From Marinobacter sp. BW6 (GTDB lineage Bacteria; Pseudomonadota; Gammaproteobacteria; Pseudomonadales; Oleiphilaceae): 64,000 nucleotides of DNA. Both the position numbers and the translations under genes were made by a program. The notes under the pieces were generated by a model that worked only from the letters and a program-made list of their open reading frames with translations, was not told where the DNA came from and did not search any database. Below are positions 8,788-18,629 of this stretch, piece after piece; positions within the stretch are counted from its first letter, which is position 1, and each line of letters opens with the position of its first letter. Where the stretch lies: NCBI RefSeq assembly GCF_008107725.1, contig NZ_VIRN01000050.1, positions 30,426-94,425 of the forward strand, read 5' to 3'.

Positions 8788-10515
8788 ATGAGCGGACTGA
8801 TCCCTCAACAGTTTGTTGAAAACCTGCTGGATCGTATCGACCTGGCGGAACTGATCGGTTCACGCATTACGCTCAAGAAAGCCGGGGCCAACTACAAGGC
8901 CTGCTGCCCGTTTCACGACGAGAAAACACCCTCGTTCAATGTCCGGCCAGACAAAGGCTTTTATCATTGTTTCGGTTGCGGCGCCCATGGAGATGCCATC
9001 AGCTTTGTCAGGGAGTTTGAAGGCCTGGGTTTCACCGAAGCGGTCGAGGAACTGGCCAAACGGGTGGGGCTCGAAGTGCCCTACGACCGGGCCGCAAAGC
9101 AGGAAATTCAGCAGGCTCGAACATTAACCGATGCCCTGGACTTTGCCGGCCGGTTTTATCAGTCGTCGCTGAAGGGCCAGCAAGGCACCTATGCCCGTGA
9201 CTACCTGCAGCAACGGGGGCTGGACAACACCATCATCGAGCAGTACCAGGTGGGCTACGCGCCTTCGACAGGTACCGCCCTGTTTGATGCCGCCAGCAAG
9301 GATCTGCAGGGCCCGCTGATCGAAACCGGCACGGTGTCTGACAAGTACGGCAGGCCCAGAGACCTTTTCCGCAACCGGGTGATGTTCCCGATTCGGAACA
9401 CCCGGGGCAGAACCATTGCCTTCGGTGGCCGCACCCTTGGGGATGACAAGGCGAAATACATCAACTCTCCGGAGTCGGATGTATTCCACAAAAGTCGCGA
9501 GATCTATGGGCTTTTCGAAGCCAAGCAGGCCATCCGCCAGCTCGACAAGCTGCTGGTGGTTGAAGGCTACATGGATGTCATCGCCCTCGCCCAGCACGGC
9601 ATTCACTATGCGGTTGCGACACTGGGCACGGCAACGAACCAGGACAGCCTGACAGCCCTGTTGAAGCAAGTGAGGCACATCGTGTTCTGCTTTGACGGCG
9701 ACCAGGCCGGCTTCCGGGCCGCTGACCGGGCTATGGAGAACGCACTGGAACTGATGGCCGACGGCCTGCACCTCCAGTTTCTGATGCTGCCCCAGGGCGA
9801 GGACCCGGACACCCTTGTACGCAAGGAAGGGCCAGAGGCCTTCCAGAAGCGCATTGAAGGGGCAACACCTCTGTCTCGGTACCTGTTTGACCGGCAGAGC
9901 GAAGGATTGGACCTGCAGCTGCCCGAGCACCGGGGGGAACTGCGAGCCAGGGTTGAACCTCTACTCAACAAGATGCCCAGAAGCACCCTCCGGGATGCCA
10001 TGTGGCACGAAATGCTCCGCCTTTGCGGTGGCCGGAACCAGTGGCAGAACCGCCAGCAGGGGCAGAAAGGAAGATGGAACGGCGAGCGACGGGACCGGGT
10101 TTCCGAAGATCGGATCGATGTGAAGCTCAGCAAGGACAGCATTCTGTGCCTTGCCCTGCTGGAAGCACCGGACCTGGCCACAGAGGTGACCGAGTTGGCC
10201 CGAAGCTCCCGGCAGTTTAACCAGGCCCGGAATTTTGCCGAGTGGATTCTGGCAAACGACATCCGGGACCGGAAAACACTGGTGCGCACGCTGGCTCTGG
10301 ATACCGCCGCCCGAGGGCGGTTTTACAACCTGTTTGACGGGATCGAGCATATTCCGGCGCGGGAAAGCACACTCGCCGCCGCCAGGGAGTTGCTGAGCCC
10401 GAATGAAGAGGCATCCCGCCAGCAGCGACTTGCCACACTATTACGAAACCTGTCGAACCTCACAAGCGAGGAACGACAGGAGCTGAGAGCCCTGAGTGGT
10501 GGCACTGGGGACTAA
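8788..10515 (+). CDS. dnaG: DNA primase
   Basis: Synthesises RNA primers for replication. In this 575 aa protein the CHC2 zinc finger uses C40, H43, C61 and C64. The TOPRIM catalytic core follows with VVEGYMDV near 256-263 and FCFDGDQAG near 299-307 holding the metal-binding acidic residues. A basic linker around 420-445 leads to a helical C-terminal domain expected to bind DnaB. GGAG lies five bases before the ATG. The 3' end is followed at once by the rpoD promoter region. Confidence 0.96.
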   Translation: MSGLIPQQFVENLLDRIDLAELIGSRITLKKAGANYKACCPFHDEKTPSFNVRPDKGFYHCFGCGAHGDAISFVREFEGLGFTEAVEELAKRVGLEVPYDRAAKQEIQQARTLTDALDFAGRFYQSSLKGQQGTYARDYLQQRGLDNTIIEQYQVGYAPSTGTALFDAASKDLQGPLIETGTVSDKYGRPRDLFRNRVMFPIRNTRGRTIAFGGRTLGDDKAKYINSPESDVFHKSREIYGLFEAKQAIRQLDKLLVVEGYMDVIALAQHGIHYAVATLGTATNQDSLTALLKQVRHIVFCFDGDQAGFRAADRAMENALELMADGLHLQFLMLPQGEDPDTLVRKEGPEAFQKRIEGATPLSRYLFDRQSEGLDLQLPEHRGELRARVEPLLNKMPRSTLRDAMWHEMLRLCGGRNQWQNRQQGQKGRWNGERRDRVSEDRIDVKLSKDSILCLALLEAPDLATEVTELARSSRQFNQARNFAEWILANDIRDRKTLVRTLALDTAARGRFYNLFDGIEHIPARESTLAAARELLSPNEEASRQQRLATLLRNLSNLTSEERQELRALSGGTGD

Positions 10516-10520
10516 CAGCA

Positions 10521-10550
10521 CTTGAAACTTGATGCACTGATCACCATCTA
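10521..10550 (+). promoter_or_regulatory. Heat-shock (sigma32-type) promoter before rpoD
   Basis: CTTGAAA (10521-10527) and CACCATCTA (10542-10550) are spaced 14 bp apart, close to the sigma32 consensus CTTGAAA / CCCCATNTA. E. coli also drives rpoD from a heat-shock promoter in this operon. A separate TATAAT at 10597-10602 could be a vegetative -10 for rpoD; I see no good -35 for it. Confidence 0.6.
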
Positions 10551-10647
10551 ACCTTTGAGCCTAGGCTCCTTGGTGGCAGAGCAACCGAGCGACAGCTATA
10601 ATGGCTGTTTAACTTTTTCCTTCTAGAAGCGAGTTCACAGGGTGTCT

Positions 10648-12495
<1,848 letters not shown>

Positions 12496-12508
12496 TTTCC
12501 CAAACAGT

Positions 12509-12550
12509 AGCGGGCGCCACACCTCACCGGTATAATGGCGCCCGCTTTGT
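12509..12550 (+). terminator. rpoD terminator
   Basis: A perfect 11-bp stem (12509-12519 with 12536-12546) followed by a short T-rich run (CTTTGTTT). A TATAAT hexamer lies at the loop/stem junction (12531-12536). Confidence 0.7.
12531..12546 (+). promoter_or_regulatory. Possible -10 element of the tRNA promoter
   Basis: TATAAT followed by a GC-rich discriminator (GGCGCCC), a combination known from growth-rate-controlled stable RNA promoters, about 55 bases before the tRNA. No convincing -35 is visible at 16-18 bp. It overlaps the rpoD terminator. Confidence 0.35.
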
Positions 12551-12592
12551 TTCCCCCCCAGGAAACACCTCTCAAAACAGCGTTCGCTGAAC

Positions 12593-12669
<77 letters not shown>

Positions 12670-13051
12670 TTATCAATCAGTTATAGATCGCTTAAACGCG
12701 TCCATCCTTGTGAGGTGTCGAAGGTCTGCTGCGCCCTCTTCAACTCTTTGATATAAGAACTCGAAACACGCTAGATCTATTACAGATCTCCACCACGGCG
12801 AGAGACCGAAACTTTTCTCGAAGCCCTTATATCAACAAATCCATACACCAACAGTGATTACCCTCCCCAGCTGAAAACAACCCACGATGTCGATATTTTT
12901 TACATTCATAAAACAAGCAATTGCCCAGAAATCTTCTTAGCTCATTGCTTTACTTGCGAATATTGATGGTGGCACAGGATCTGCTTAACGCTTACTAGGC
13001 AAGGAGCAGTTACCAAGCCCAAAACCAAGGAACTTCGTAGGTGCTGATACC
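12670..13051. other. Lower-GC intergenic region behind the tRNA
   Basis: About 380 bases without a credible gene and visibly more A/T-rich than its surroundings. Apart from the sigma54 promoter at its right end I see no repeat of the tRNA 3' end, integrase or other attachment structure, although the place (next to a tRNA) and composition would suit inserted DNA. Confidence 0.5.
12970..12985 (+). promoter_or_regulatory. Sigma54 (RpoN) promoter of the PEP-CTERM gene
   Basis: TGGCACAGGATCTGCT matches the -24/-12 consensus TGGCACG-N4-TTGCW with the exact GG-N10-GC spacing (GG at 12971, GC at 12983). A start near 12995 would give a leader of about 57 bases. PEP-CTERM genes in other bacteria are often RpoN-dependent through the PrsK/PrsR system. 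Confidence 0.7.
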
Positions 13052-13591
13052 ATGAATAACATTATCAAATCATTAACATCGTTTGTCGGAGTGCTCGCGC
13101 TCTTTTGGTCGCTCTCAGCGAGCGCATTGTTGCTCGGGCCTGGTGACGCCGATGTAGTACATGACCCAGGGTCTCCAAACCCCGCGCTTGACGCAGAAGA
13201 TGTCGCAGCGTTCTTCGGCACTTCGGCTCTCTCTCTGCTCTACAAAGCCAATTTTGAGGGCGGCGAAGATGGCTCATACCAATCCTTCTACTCAACAGCC
13301 TTTACTGGTGATCCCAATAATGCGCTAATTACATGGGATGGCCCTGATTGGATCATTTGTCCTGAGTGTTACCTTGTGGTTAAGGACGGAAGCCAGCCAC
13401 AGTACCTATATGATTTAGGGAGCTGGAATGGTCAGGACAACTTAGATTTACAAGGCTTCTATCCAAATCAAGGGGCTATATCGCATGTTGCGATCTTCGG
13501 CAAAGCTGTCTCCGTCCCAGAGCCTGGCACTCTTGGCCTTTTAGGACTAGGCCTTATTGGCTTAGTGAGGCTCAGACGAAAAGTCCTCTGA
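13052..13591 (+). CDS. PEP-CTERM sorting domain-containing protein
   Basis: A 179 aa exported protein. Residues 1-25 form a signal peptide (cleavage after SASA likely). The C-terminal 25 residues are a textbook PEP-CTERM tail: VPEPGT (from 155), a Gly/Leu-rich membrane segment, then RLRRK. Proteins of this type are processed by exosortase (EpsH/XrtA) and usually belong to exopolysaccharide or biofilm programmes. The middle part is acidic, has a CPEC pair near 108-111 and is not one I recognise. No exosortase or exopolysaccharide gene is nearby. AGGTG lies eight bases before the ATG. Confidence 0.85.
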   Translation: MNNIIKSLTSFVGVLALFWSLSASALLLGPGDADVVHDPGSPNPALDAEDVAAFFGTSALSLLYKANFEGGEDGSYQSFYSTAFTGDPNNALITWDGPDWIICPECYLVVKDGSQPQYLYDLGSWNGQDNLDLQGFYPNQGAISHVAIFGKAVSVPEPGTLGLLGLGLIGLVRLRRKVL

Positions 13592-13618
13592 TATCCAAGC
13601 GTCGAATTACTTAACACC

Positions 13619-13648
13619 AAAAAACTCCCCGATTGGGGAGTTTTTTTC
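13619..13648 (+). terminator. Terminator of the PEP-CTERM gene
   Basis: AAAAAACTCCCC / GGGGAGTTTTTTT hairpin with a GATT loop, 28 bases after the stop codon; symmetric enough to work on both strands. Confidence 0.9.
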
Positions 13649-13881
13649 CATGAACAACCTCCATTTCAACCAAGACCTCTGGCTTGCTCTTACCGCAATT
13701 AGATCAGTCACTCTCTCCAGTACTCTGTGCTCTGTGGTCTTAGAGACACCCATTCTTGTCAAAAAAGCCAACGTCCCGAAAAGACAAGCCGAATACACTA
13801 CCTCCTGAGCAACAATACCCGCCGTACTCTTTCCTGATTCACGGCTCGAGTATAAAAACAACGAAGTAATGGAGTGTATCA
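13649..13881. other. Leader region of the FadL/lipoprotein operon
   Basis: No gene that I can support. Near the right end are TATAAA, an AANAANAA motif (AAAAACAA, 13854-13861) and GGAG (13871-13874) before the ATG of the next gene. The A-rich motif sits ten bases before the ribosome binding site, where Crc/Hfq-bound CA motifs lie in Pseudomonas mRNAs. Confidence 0.5.
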
Positions 13882-15219
13882 ATGGCTTTTTCCTCCCGCT
13901 CTCGGTCAAGGGCACTGTCTCTTGCGATCGCCGCCGCCTCTGTCGGTTTCTCTGTTCCAGTTAACGCCAGCATGGGCAACCTGGGCACCACCTATGGCGT
14001 CATGCCGGTGGATGTCGCTACAGCCCAATCCTTATCGATGTTCAATGATCAGGTGTCAGCCACCTATTACAACCCTGCTTACCTCACCAAAGATGAGCGC
14101 GGGGAGCTGACGGCTGGCATTCTGCACGCCGAACAAGAACTGCGTTCTGCCAATCCGAATGCCAGTGGCGACATCCTGGCCAACTCGCCGAGCCAGCACG
14201 TGCTGATTGGCATGAAAACCAATCTGGGTTCGCTGACTCGCTTCAAGCATCCGATCTATCTGGGCTTCATTGCCGGCGTCGAGAAATACGGTAAGGAAAT
14301 GCTGGCGTTTGATTCACAGACCACGGAGAACGGCCAGTTCCTGCAGTACGGGAAGGAGCCCCTGTTCCTGAACATCGGTGGCGCTACTCCGATCTGGCGC
14401 GGTATCTCCGCCGGTGCATCGGTGCGCGTCACCCTGGATGCCCAGGCAAACCTTGATGCAGTCTCTACTCTGGGTGGCGAGACCAGCCGGGAACGTCTTG
14501 CAGTCAATGCCGAACCCTCCCTGAAAACCATTCTGGGCACCAGTATTGATCTGGGCAGCACGTTCTGCCCGGACAGCAACTGCTTCCTGAACGGTTGGGA
14601 AACCGCATTCACCTATCGAACGAAATCAGCAGCCTCCACATCGGTGGACTCCAACATCATTGTCACCCAGACCATTCCGGATCCCGGCCTGAGTTTGGCA
14701 GTCTCTACCATTGATTCCTTCCAGCCAGAAACCTTCGGGTTTGGCGCTCAATACAAGGGCGAAAACTGGCGGATTGGTGGCAGCGTGGAGCAGCAGAACT
14801 GGTCAGAGCTGGAGAACGAGTTCTCCTCTGACACCATCAAGGATCAGCAGTCGGTGTCAGCGGGCAGCCGGATTCAGTTCGACGACGTGCTGATTCCAAG
14901 GATCGGCGCCGAGTACGCCCTCAACAAGAACTTTTCCGTGCGGGGCGGCGTTGCCTATGAGGAGTCGCCGCTCAAGTCCACCCGCAATCCGGAGATCAAT
15001 TATCTCGATACCGACAAGATTGTGGTCGGCCTCGGCCTGAGTGCCACCTACGACCGCACGCGCCTGCTCGCCTACCCCGTCCGCCTGGACATTGGATACC
15101 AGTACCAGCAACTGCAAGAGCGGGATTTCACGCTGGTGGATTTTGACGGCAACGAAACGCCTGTTACTGCAGACGGCGACGTTCACGTTGTCAGCGGCTC
15201 CATCACCCTGAAGTTTTAA
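13882..15219 (+). CDS. FadL-family outer-membrane protein, probable hydrocarbon/lipid uptake (AupA-like)
   Basis: A 445 aa outer-membrane beta-barrel. Signal peptide 1-29 with cleavage at VNA-S; an NPAY motif near residues 55-58 corresponds to the NPAG of FadL; alternating amphipathic strands run to a terminal Phe (SITLKF) as BAM substrates need. It lies 12 bp before a very large lipoprotein gene. Marinobacter hydrocarbonoclasticus has a FadL-subfamily protein, AupA, encoded with the lipoprotein AupB and needed for growth on alkanes; from memory this pair looks like the same operon, which I infer and cannot verify. GGAG lies seven bases before the ATG. Confidence 0.75.
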   Translation: MAFSSRSRSRALSLAIAAASVGFSVPVNASMGNLGTTYGVMPVDVATAQSLSMFNDQVSATYYNPAYLTKDERGELTAGILHAEQELRSANPNASGDILANSPSQHVLIGMKTNLGSLTRFKHPIYLGFIAGVEKYGKEMLAFDSQTTENGQFLQYGKEPLFLNIGGATPIWRGISAGASVRVTLDAQANLDAVSTLGGETSRERLAVNAEPSLKTILGTSIDLGSTFCPDSNCFLNGWETAFTYRTKSAASTSVDSNIIVTQTIPDPGLSLAVSTIDSFQPETFGFGAQYKGENWRIGGSVEQQNWSELENEFSSDTIKDQQSVSAGSRIQFDDVLIPRIGAEYALNKNFSVRGGVAYEESPLKSTRNPEINYLDTDKIVVGLGLSATYDRTRLLAYPVRLDIGYQYQQLQERDFTLVDFDGNETPVTADGDVHVVSGSITLKF

Positions 15220-15231
15220 GGAGGGCACGCC

Positions 15232-18200
15232 ATGAAGTACAACAAAACACTGGCATTGGTTCCCGCCCTGTTGCTGGCCGCCTGTGGCGGCAGCGAACAG
15301 TCCATGAATGAGAAAGTCTCTCCCGGGTCGGTGGTTTATTCCTATCCCGCCGACGGGCAGCCGGATGTCAGCCCCAAGGCCGACATCGTTCTGCGCTTCA
15401 GCCATGCCGTAACCGACGAGGATGCGGATCTGCAAAACAAGATCCTGGTGGAGTCGCAGGGCCAGTCCGTGCCGTTTTCAATAGCCCGGATTGACGGTGG
15501 CAGGAGTCTGATACTGTCGCCCTCCTCGAAGCTTGCAAAACTCGGGACCTACACGGTGACCTTCAGTGAACCACTGGCTGCCGAAGGCGGCAGGCAGATC
15601 GACACGCCCAATGCCGCAGGCGATGCTGGCATCCAGTTTGAGACCCGAGGGAATTACTCAGGGCCCTCCGCCACTACGAACTCAACCGAGGAGTTTGGTA
15701 TTGCCTGGCAGGTACCGGCAAACAACAGTCCATTCGAGGCAATGAACTTTTCCACCTTCCGGCTGGCCATGACCCATCCAGTCCATCCCGATTGGGAGGC
15801 TCTCGGTGGGTCGATACAGCTCCTGGACGGCAACGGCGAATCAGTCCCCGCGACGGTTCTGGTAAAAGGCAACCGGATAACCGTCGATCCCTGTATGGTC
15901 GAGGATCCCAGGGAATGCGGGAGCAAGGACGACGTTCTGGATACCAACCAGACCTATACCCTGAAACTTGAAAACCTGGCCAGCCTGACCTCCCCGCAGG
16001 CAGGCAGGTTCAGCGAAGAGATTGAGTTCACACCGCGAGAAACCGGACCCACCGTAGTACTGCAGCAATCTGCCGTTGATTCGGGGCTGGCGGCAGGATC
16101 CACGGAAGAGGACGCGACCCGTTCGGTTTTGAATGGCCAGATCATAAACGGCGTCACCCTCAACTCGGTGCTACAGGGTGAAGCGGGCCCCTCTCAGCAA
16201 AGCGGCGATTTGTTTGCAGAGTTGGCTTTTGCACCTGCTTTCGAAGCGGACGAAGCACTGCCGTTGCGCATCGCCCGGGGCAGCGTGCTGAACAGCACCA
16301 GCCTGGATGTTCTCGTAGGCGGCACAGTTCCCGTTCTGGATGCCGCCACCGGCCAACTCCAGACCACCGGTGACATCAAAGTCACCATGTTGTCAGACGC
16401 CTCCGGCTATCTGAGCCCCAACCCCTATACCGACGACCTGAACGCACCACGGCACATCACGCTGTTTATGGATGTTTCCATGAATACCGTAAATGCCCAG
16501 CCCAACGCGGCTCTGTCACAGGATCTGATGGGGGTGGAGCTGCGAGGTATCGCCCTGGTTCAGGATGGCGTGCTGACCATCGACGCCATCGGGATGGTGG
16601 AACCGAACCTTCTGGGGCAGGAGTACACCGACTCAACCATTGCATTCCACTTGCAGGCAGCCACCGATGCCGACTCGGTGCTGGATGCCGAGATGCTCCG
16701 TGAACTGGACAGCACTTCACCGAGCCTGGTCAGCTGGATGCCCGGCCCGGACAACGCCATTCCGGATACGCGCCAGTCCATGCAGCGGCCCGGGGACCCG
16801 GTCATTCTGTTCTTTGATGAACCCATTGATTCCGAATCTCTGGCTGACGGGCTTGTTCTTGATGCAAACGGCAATCCACTGACACTGACGGACGGAACAC
16901 TGGAAGCTTATGTCGACGGAACGGCGGTGGTGATGAACCCAGTCGGGGGCCTGCAACATGGCATTGACTACACATTGAGCATTACCAATGAACTCACTGA
17001 CCTGGCAGGCAATCCGGCTGCTAGCCGCAACCTGTCCTTCGCGTTACCTGAAACATCTGATGGCAGCGAGGCAGATCCCGCCTCACCTATTGCCCTGACC
17101 ACCTACCCTGGCTACCCCTGCGCCACCACGGGCGTGGATCTTTCCAGCAGCAGCCATGGCCAGTGTCTGGATGGCGCAGCAGGAGGACCGCTCGGCCAGG
17201 TACTTCCCGTCACCAACATGCCAGAAGATCGTCCGATCGTGGTGGTGTTCTCCCAGTCCATGGATTTGGAAACGATTAACGAGAATACCTTTATCGTAGA
17301 GAAGGTAACAGACGCGAGCACTCCGGTCGGTGCCGGAGAACCGGTCGCCGGGCGACTTGAGAAGAACAACCAGCGGGTGCGTTTCTATCCGGAGACAGCC
17401 TGGGAGGTCGGAGCTCACTATCGCTACACCATGACCTCATCCTCGGCCGCCAATGATTGTTCCGCAGCTATCTGCTCCGAGCAGGGATACCCTCTGCAAA
17501 CAGACCTGCTGGTAGACCCGGAAGACATCGGCGGTCCGGATATGGCCATCTACTTCCGTGGCAGCGAGTCTGTAAACACAGTCTTTACGCCTCTTCGCAA
17601 CCTGCCGATACGCGATACCAACTCGAACTACGTCATCGACTGCACAAGTCCGGGGGCCACCGATTGCCTGGAACCCTTCGCCCACGAAGCGGACGGAGCC
17701 GGCGGTTTCCTGCCCTCCGCCAATGCAGCGCGTCTCAGAGTTGAAGGCAAGCAGGCCAACGCACTCGGGGTGCCTGTCGGTGCCAGTGTTGGATGCTCGG
17801 CGAGTGAGGAATGCCCGGAGAACAAGTTCATCTATCAGACCTATGGGCTCAACACTGAGATCCTGGGTCCGGTCATCGTGAACGAGGAAACGGGACAAAC
17901 AGGCGTACGAGTTCTGCTCTACCCGACCATGCTTGCCACCACATCAGCCAGTGTCTTTCTGGATGGCTTCGGCGAACAGGCCACCGGCCCCCAGATCCTC
18001 CGGATGACCTATGGCACGCCCACTGAAGGCAACCCCCAGGGACTTGTTGAAGGGCTGATCATTGAGGACGAGCAGGGGCGCCCGCAATTCCAGACCACAG
18101 CAGATCTGACACTGGATGCGCCAAACCTGTCTCTGCCTCTCGCCCAGGCGCTCTCGCACGACCTGTACAGTAAGCCGTTCACACTGGAACTGGACGGCCC

Positions 18201-18471
18201 CATCGTCTTCTTCGACGATGGGCGCATGCAGGTAGAACAGCGCAACGCCAATGTGCCGCCTATTGATGTCAACGTGGAAGTGGAGATCCCCCTCCTCGGA
18301 GGGGCCATTGATTTCTTCCAGTGTATTGGGGCAGGCAACTCGCTATCCGATTGCCTGAGCGGCTCTGGCACGGATTCGGGCGATATCCAGATACCTCTGC
18401 AGATCCCCGAACAGGGCGTTTATCTCAACTTCATCTCGAATCCGGTCAAAGAGATCCCGGCCGAGCAGTAA
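15232..18471 (+). CDS. Large Ig-like (Big_5) lipoprotein, probable AupB-like partner
   Basis: A 1079 aa lipoprotein: signal peptide with lipobox LAAC, lipidated C18. The chain contains at least three bacterial Ig-like modules of the Big_5 kind: about 30-130, 500-600 (SLVSWMPGPDNAIPDT...ILFFDEPID...) and 660-750 (PIVVVFSQSMD...). Each has the 'sign-flip' pattern of a proline-rich start, a VxFSxxM/P strand and a YTxT strand. The C-terminal third is cysteine-containing and unlike known domains. It is co-transcribed with the upstream FadL-type protein, so a role in binding or passing hydrophobic substrate across the periplasm is plausible; this is inference. AAGGAGG precedes the ATG and a terminator follows. 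Confidence 0.75.
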   Translation: MKYNKTLALVPALLLAACGGSEQSMNEKVSPGSVVYSYPADGQPDVSPKADIVLRFSHAVTDEDADLQNKILVESQGQSVPFSIARIDGGRSLILSPSSKLAKLGTYTVTFSEPLAAEGGRQIDTPNAAGDAGIQFETRGNYSGPSATTNSTEEFGIAWQVPANNSPFEAMNFSTFRLAMTHPVHPDWEALGGSIQLLDGNGESVPATVLVKGNRITVDPCMVEDPRECGSKDDVLDTNQTYTLKLENLASLTSPQAGRFSEEIEFTPRETGPTVVLQQSAVDSGLAAGSTEEDATRSVLNGQIINGVTLNSVLQGEAGPSQQSGDLFAELAFAPAFEADEALPLRIARGSVLNSTSLDVLVGGTVPVLDAATGQLQTTGDIKVTMLSDASGYLSPNPYTDDLNAPRHITLFMDVSMNTVNAQPNAALSQDLMGVELRGIALVQDGVLTIDAIGMVEPNLLGQEYTDSTIAFHLQAATDADSVLDAEMLRELDSTSPSLVSWMPGPDNAIPDTRQSMQRPGDPVILFFDEPIDSESLADGLVLDANGNPLTLTDGTLEAYVDGTAVVMNPVGGLQHGIDYTLSITNELTDLAGNPAASRNLSFALPETSDGSEADPASPIALTTYPGYPCATTGVDLSSSSHGQCLDGAAGGPLGQVLPVTNMPEDRPIVVVFSQSMDLETINENTFIVEKVTDASTPVGAGEPVAGRLEKNNQRVRFYPETAWEVGAHYRYTMTSSSAANDCSAAICSEQGYPLQTDLLVDPEDIGGPDMAIYFRGSESVNTVFTPLRNLPIRDTNSNYVIDCTSPGATDCLEPFAHEADGAGGFLPSANAARLRVEGKQANALGVPVGASVGCSASEECPENKFIYQTYGLNTEILGPVIVNEETGQTGVRVLLYPTMLATTSASVFLDGFGEQATGPQILRMTYGTPTEGNPQGLVEGLIIEDEQGRPQFQTTADLTLDAPNLSLPLAQALSHDLYSKPFTLELDGPIVFFDDGRMQVEQRNANVPPIDVNVEVEIPLLGGAIDFFQCIGAGNSLSDCLSGSGTDSGDIQIPLQIPEQGVYLNFISNPVKEIPAEQ

Positions 18472-18490
18472 AAAGCTCTAAAACCTCTGC

Positions 18491-18520
18491 AAAGGGCCAG
18501 CCTTCGGGTTGGCCCTTTTT
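18491..18520 (+). terminator. Terminator of the FadL/lipoprotein operon
   Basis: AAAGGGCCA / TGGCCCTTTTT stem with a GCCTTCGGGT apical part, 19 bases after the lipoprotein stop. Confidence 0.92.
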
Positions 18521-18601
18521 GCAACGTGGGCAACGGCTGGTTATTTCCCCCTCCAAGTCATTTACTGCTAATCTGGTTGCACATTGAAACCGCTATAGCA
18601 A

Positions 18602-18620
18602 AACAACAATCCTTCAGGAG
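18602..18620 (+). promoter_or_regulatory. CA motif (candidate Hfq/Crc site) plus ribosome binding site
   Basis: AACAACAA (18602-18609) is a perfect AANAANAA motif ending six bases before AGGAG (18616-18620) of the molybdopterin oxidoreductase gene. In Pseudomonas such motifs at this position let Hfq with Crc block translation. Confidence 0.5.
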
Positions 18621-18629
18621 AGCCCCTTC

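Noticed and set aside
13607..13915. 102-codon frame on the minus strand between the PEP-CTERM gene and the FadL-type gene
   Set aside because: It runs across a strong terminator and the start of the next gene, has no ribosome binding site and shows no domain.
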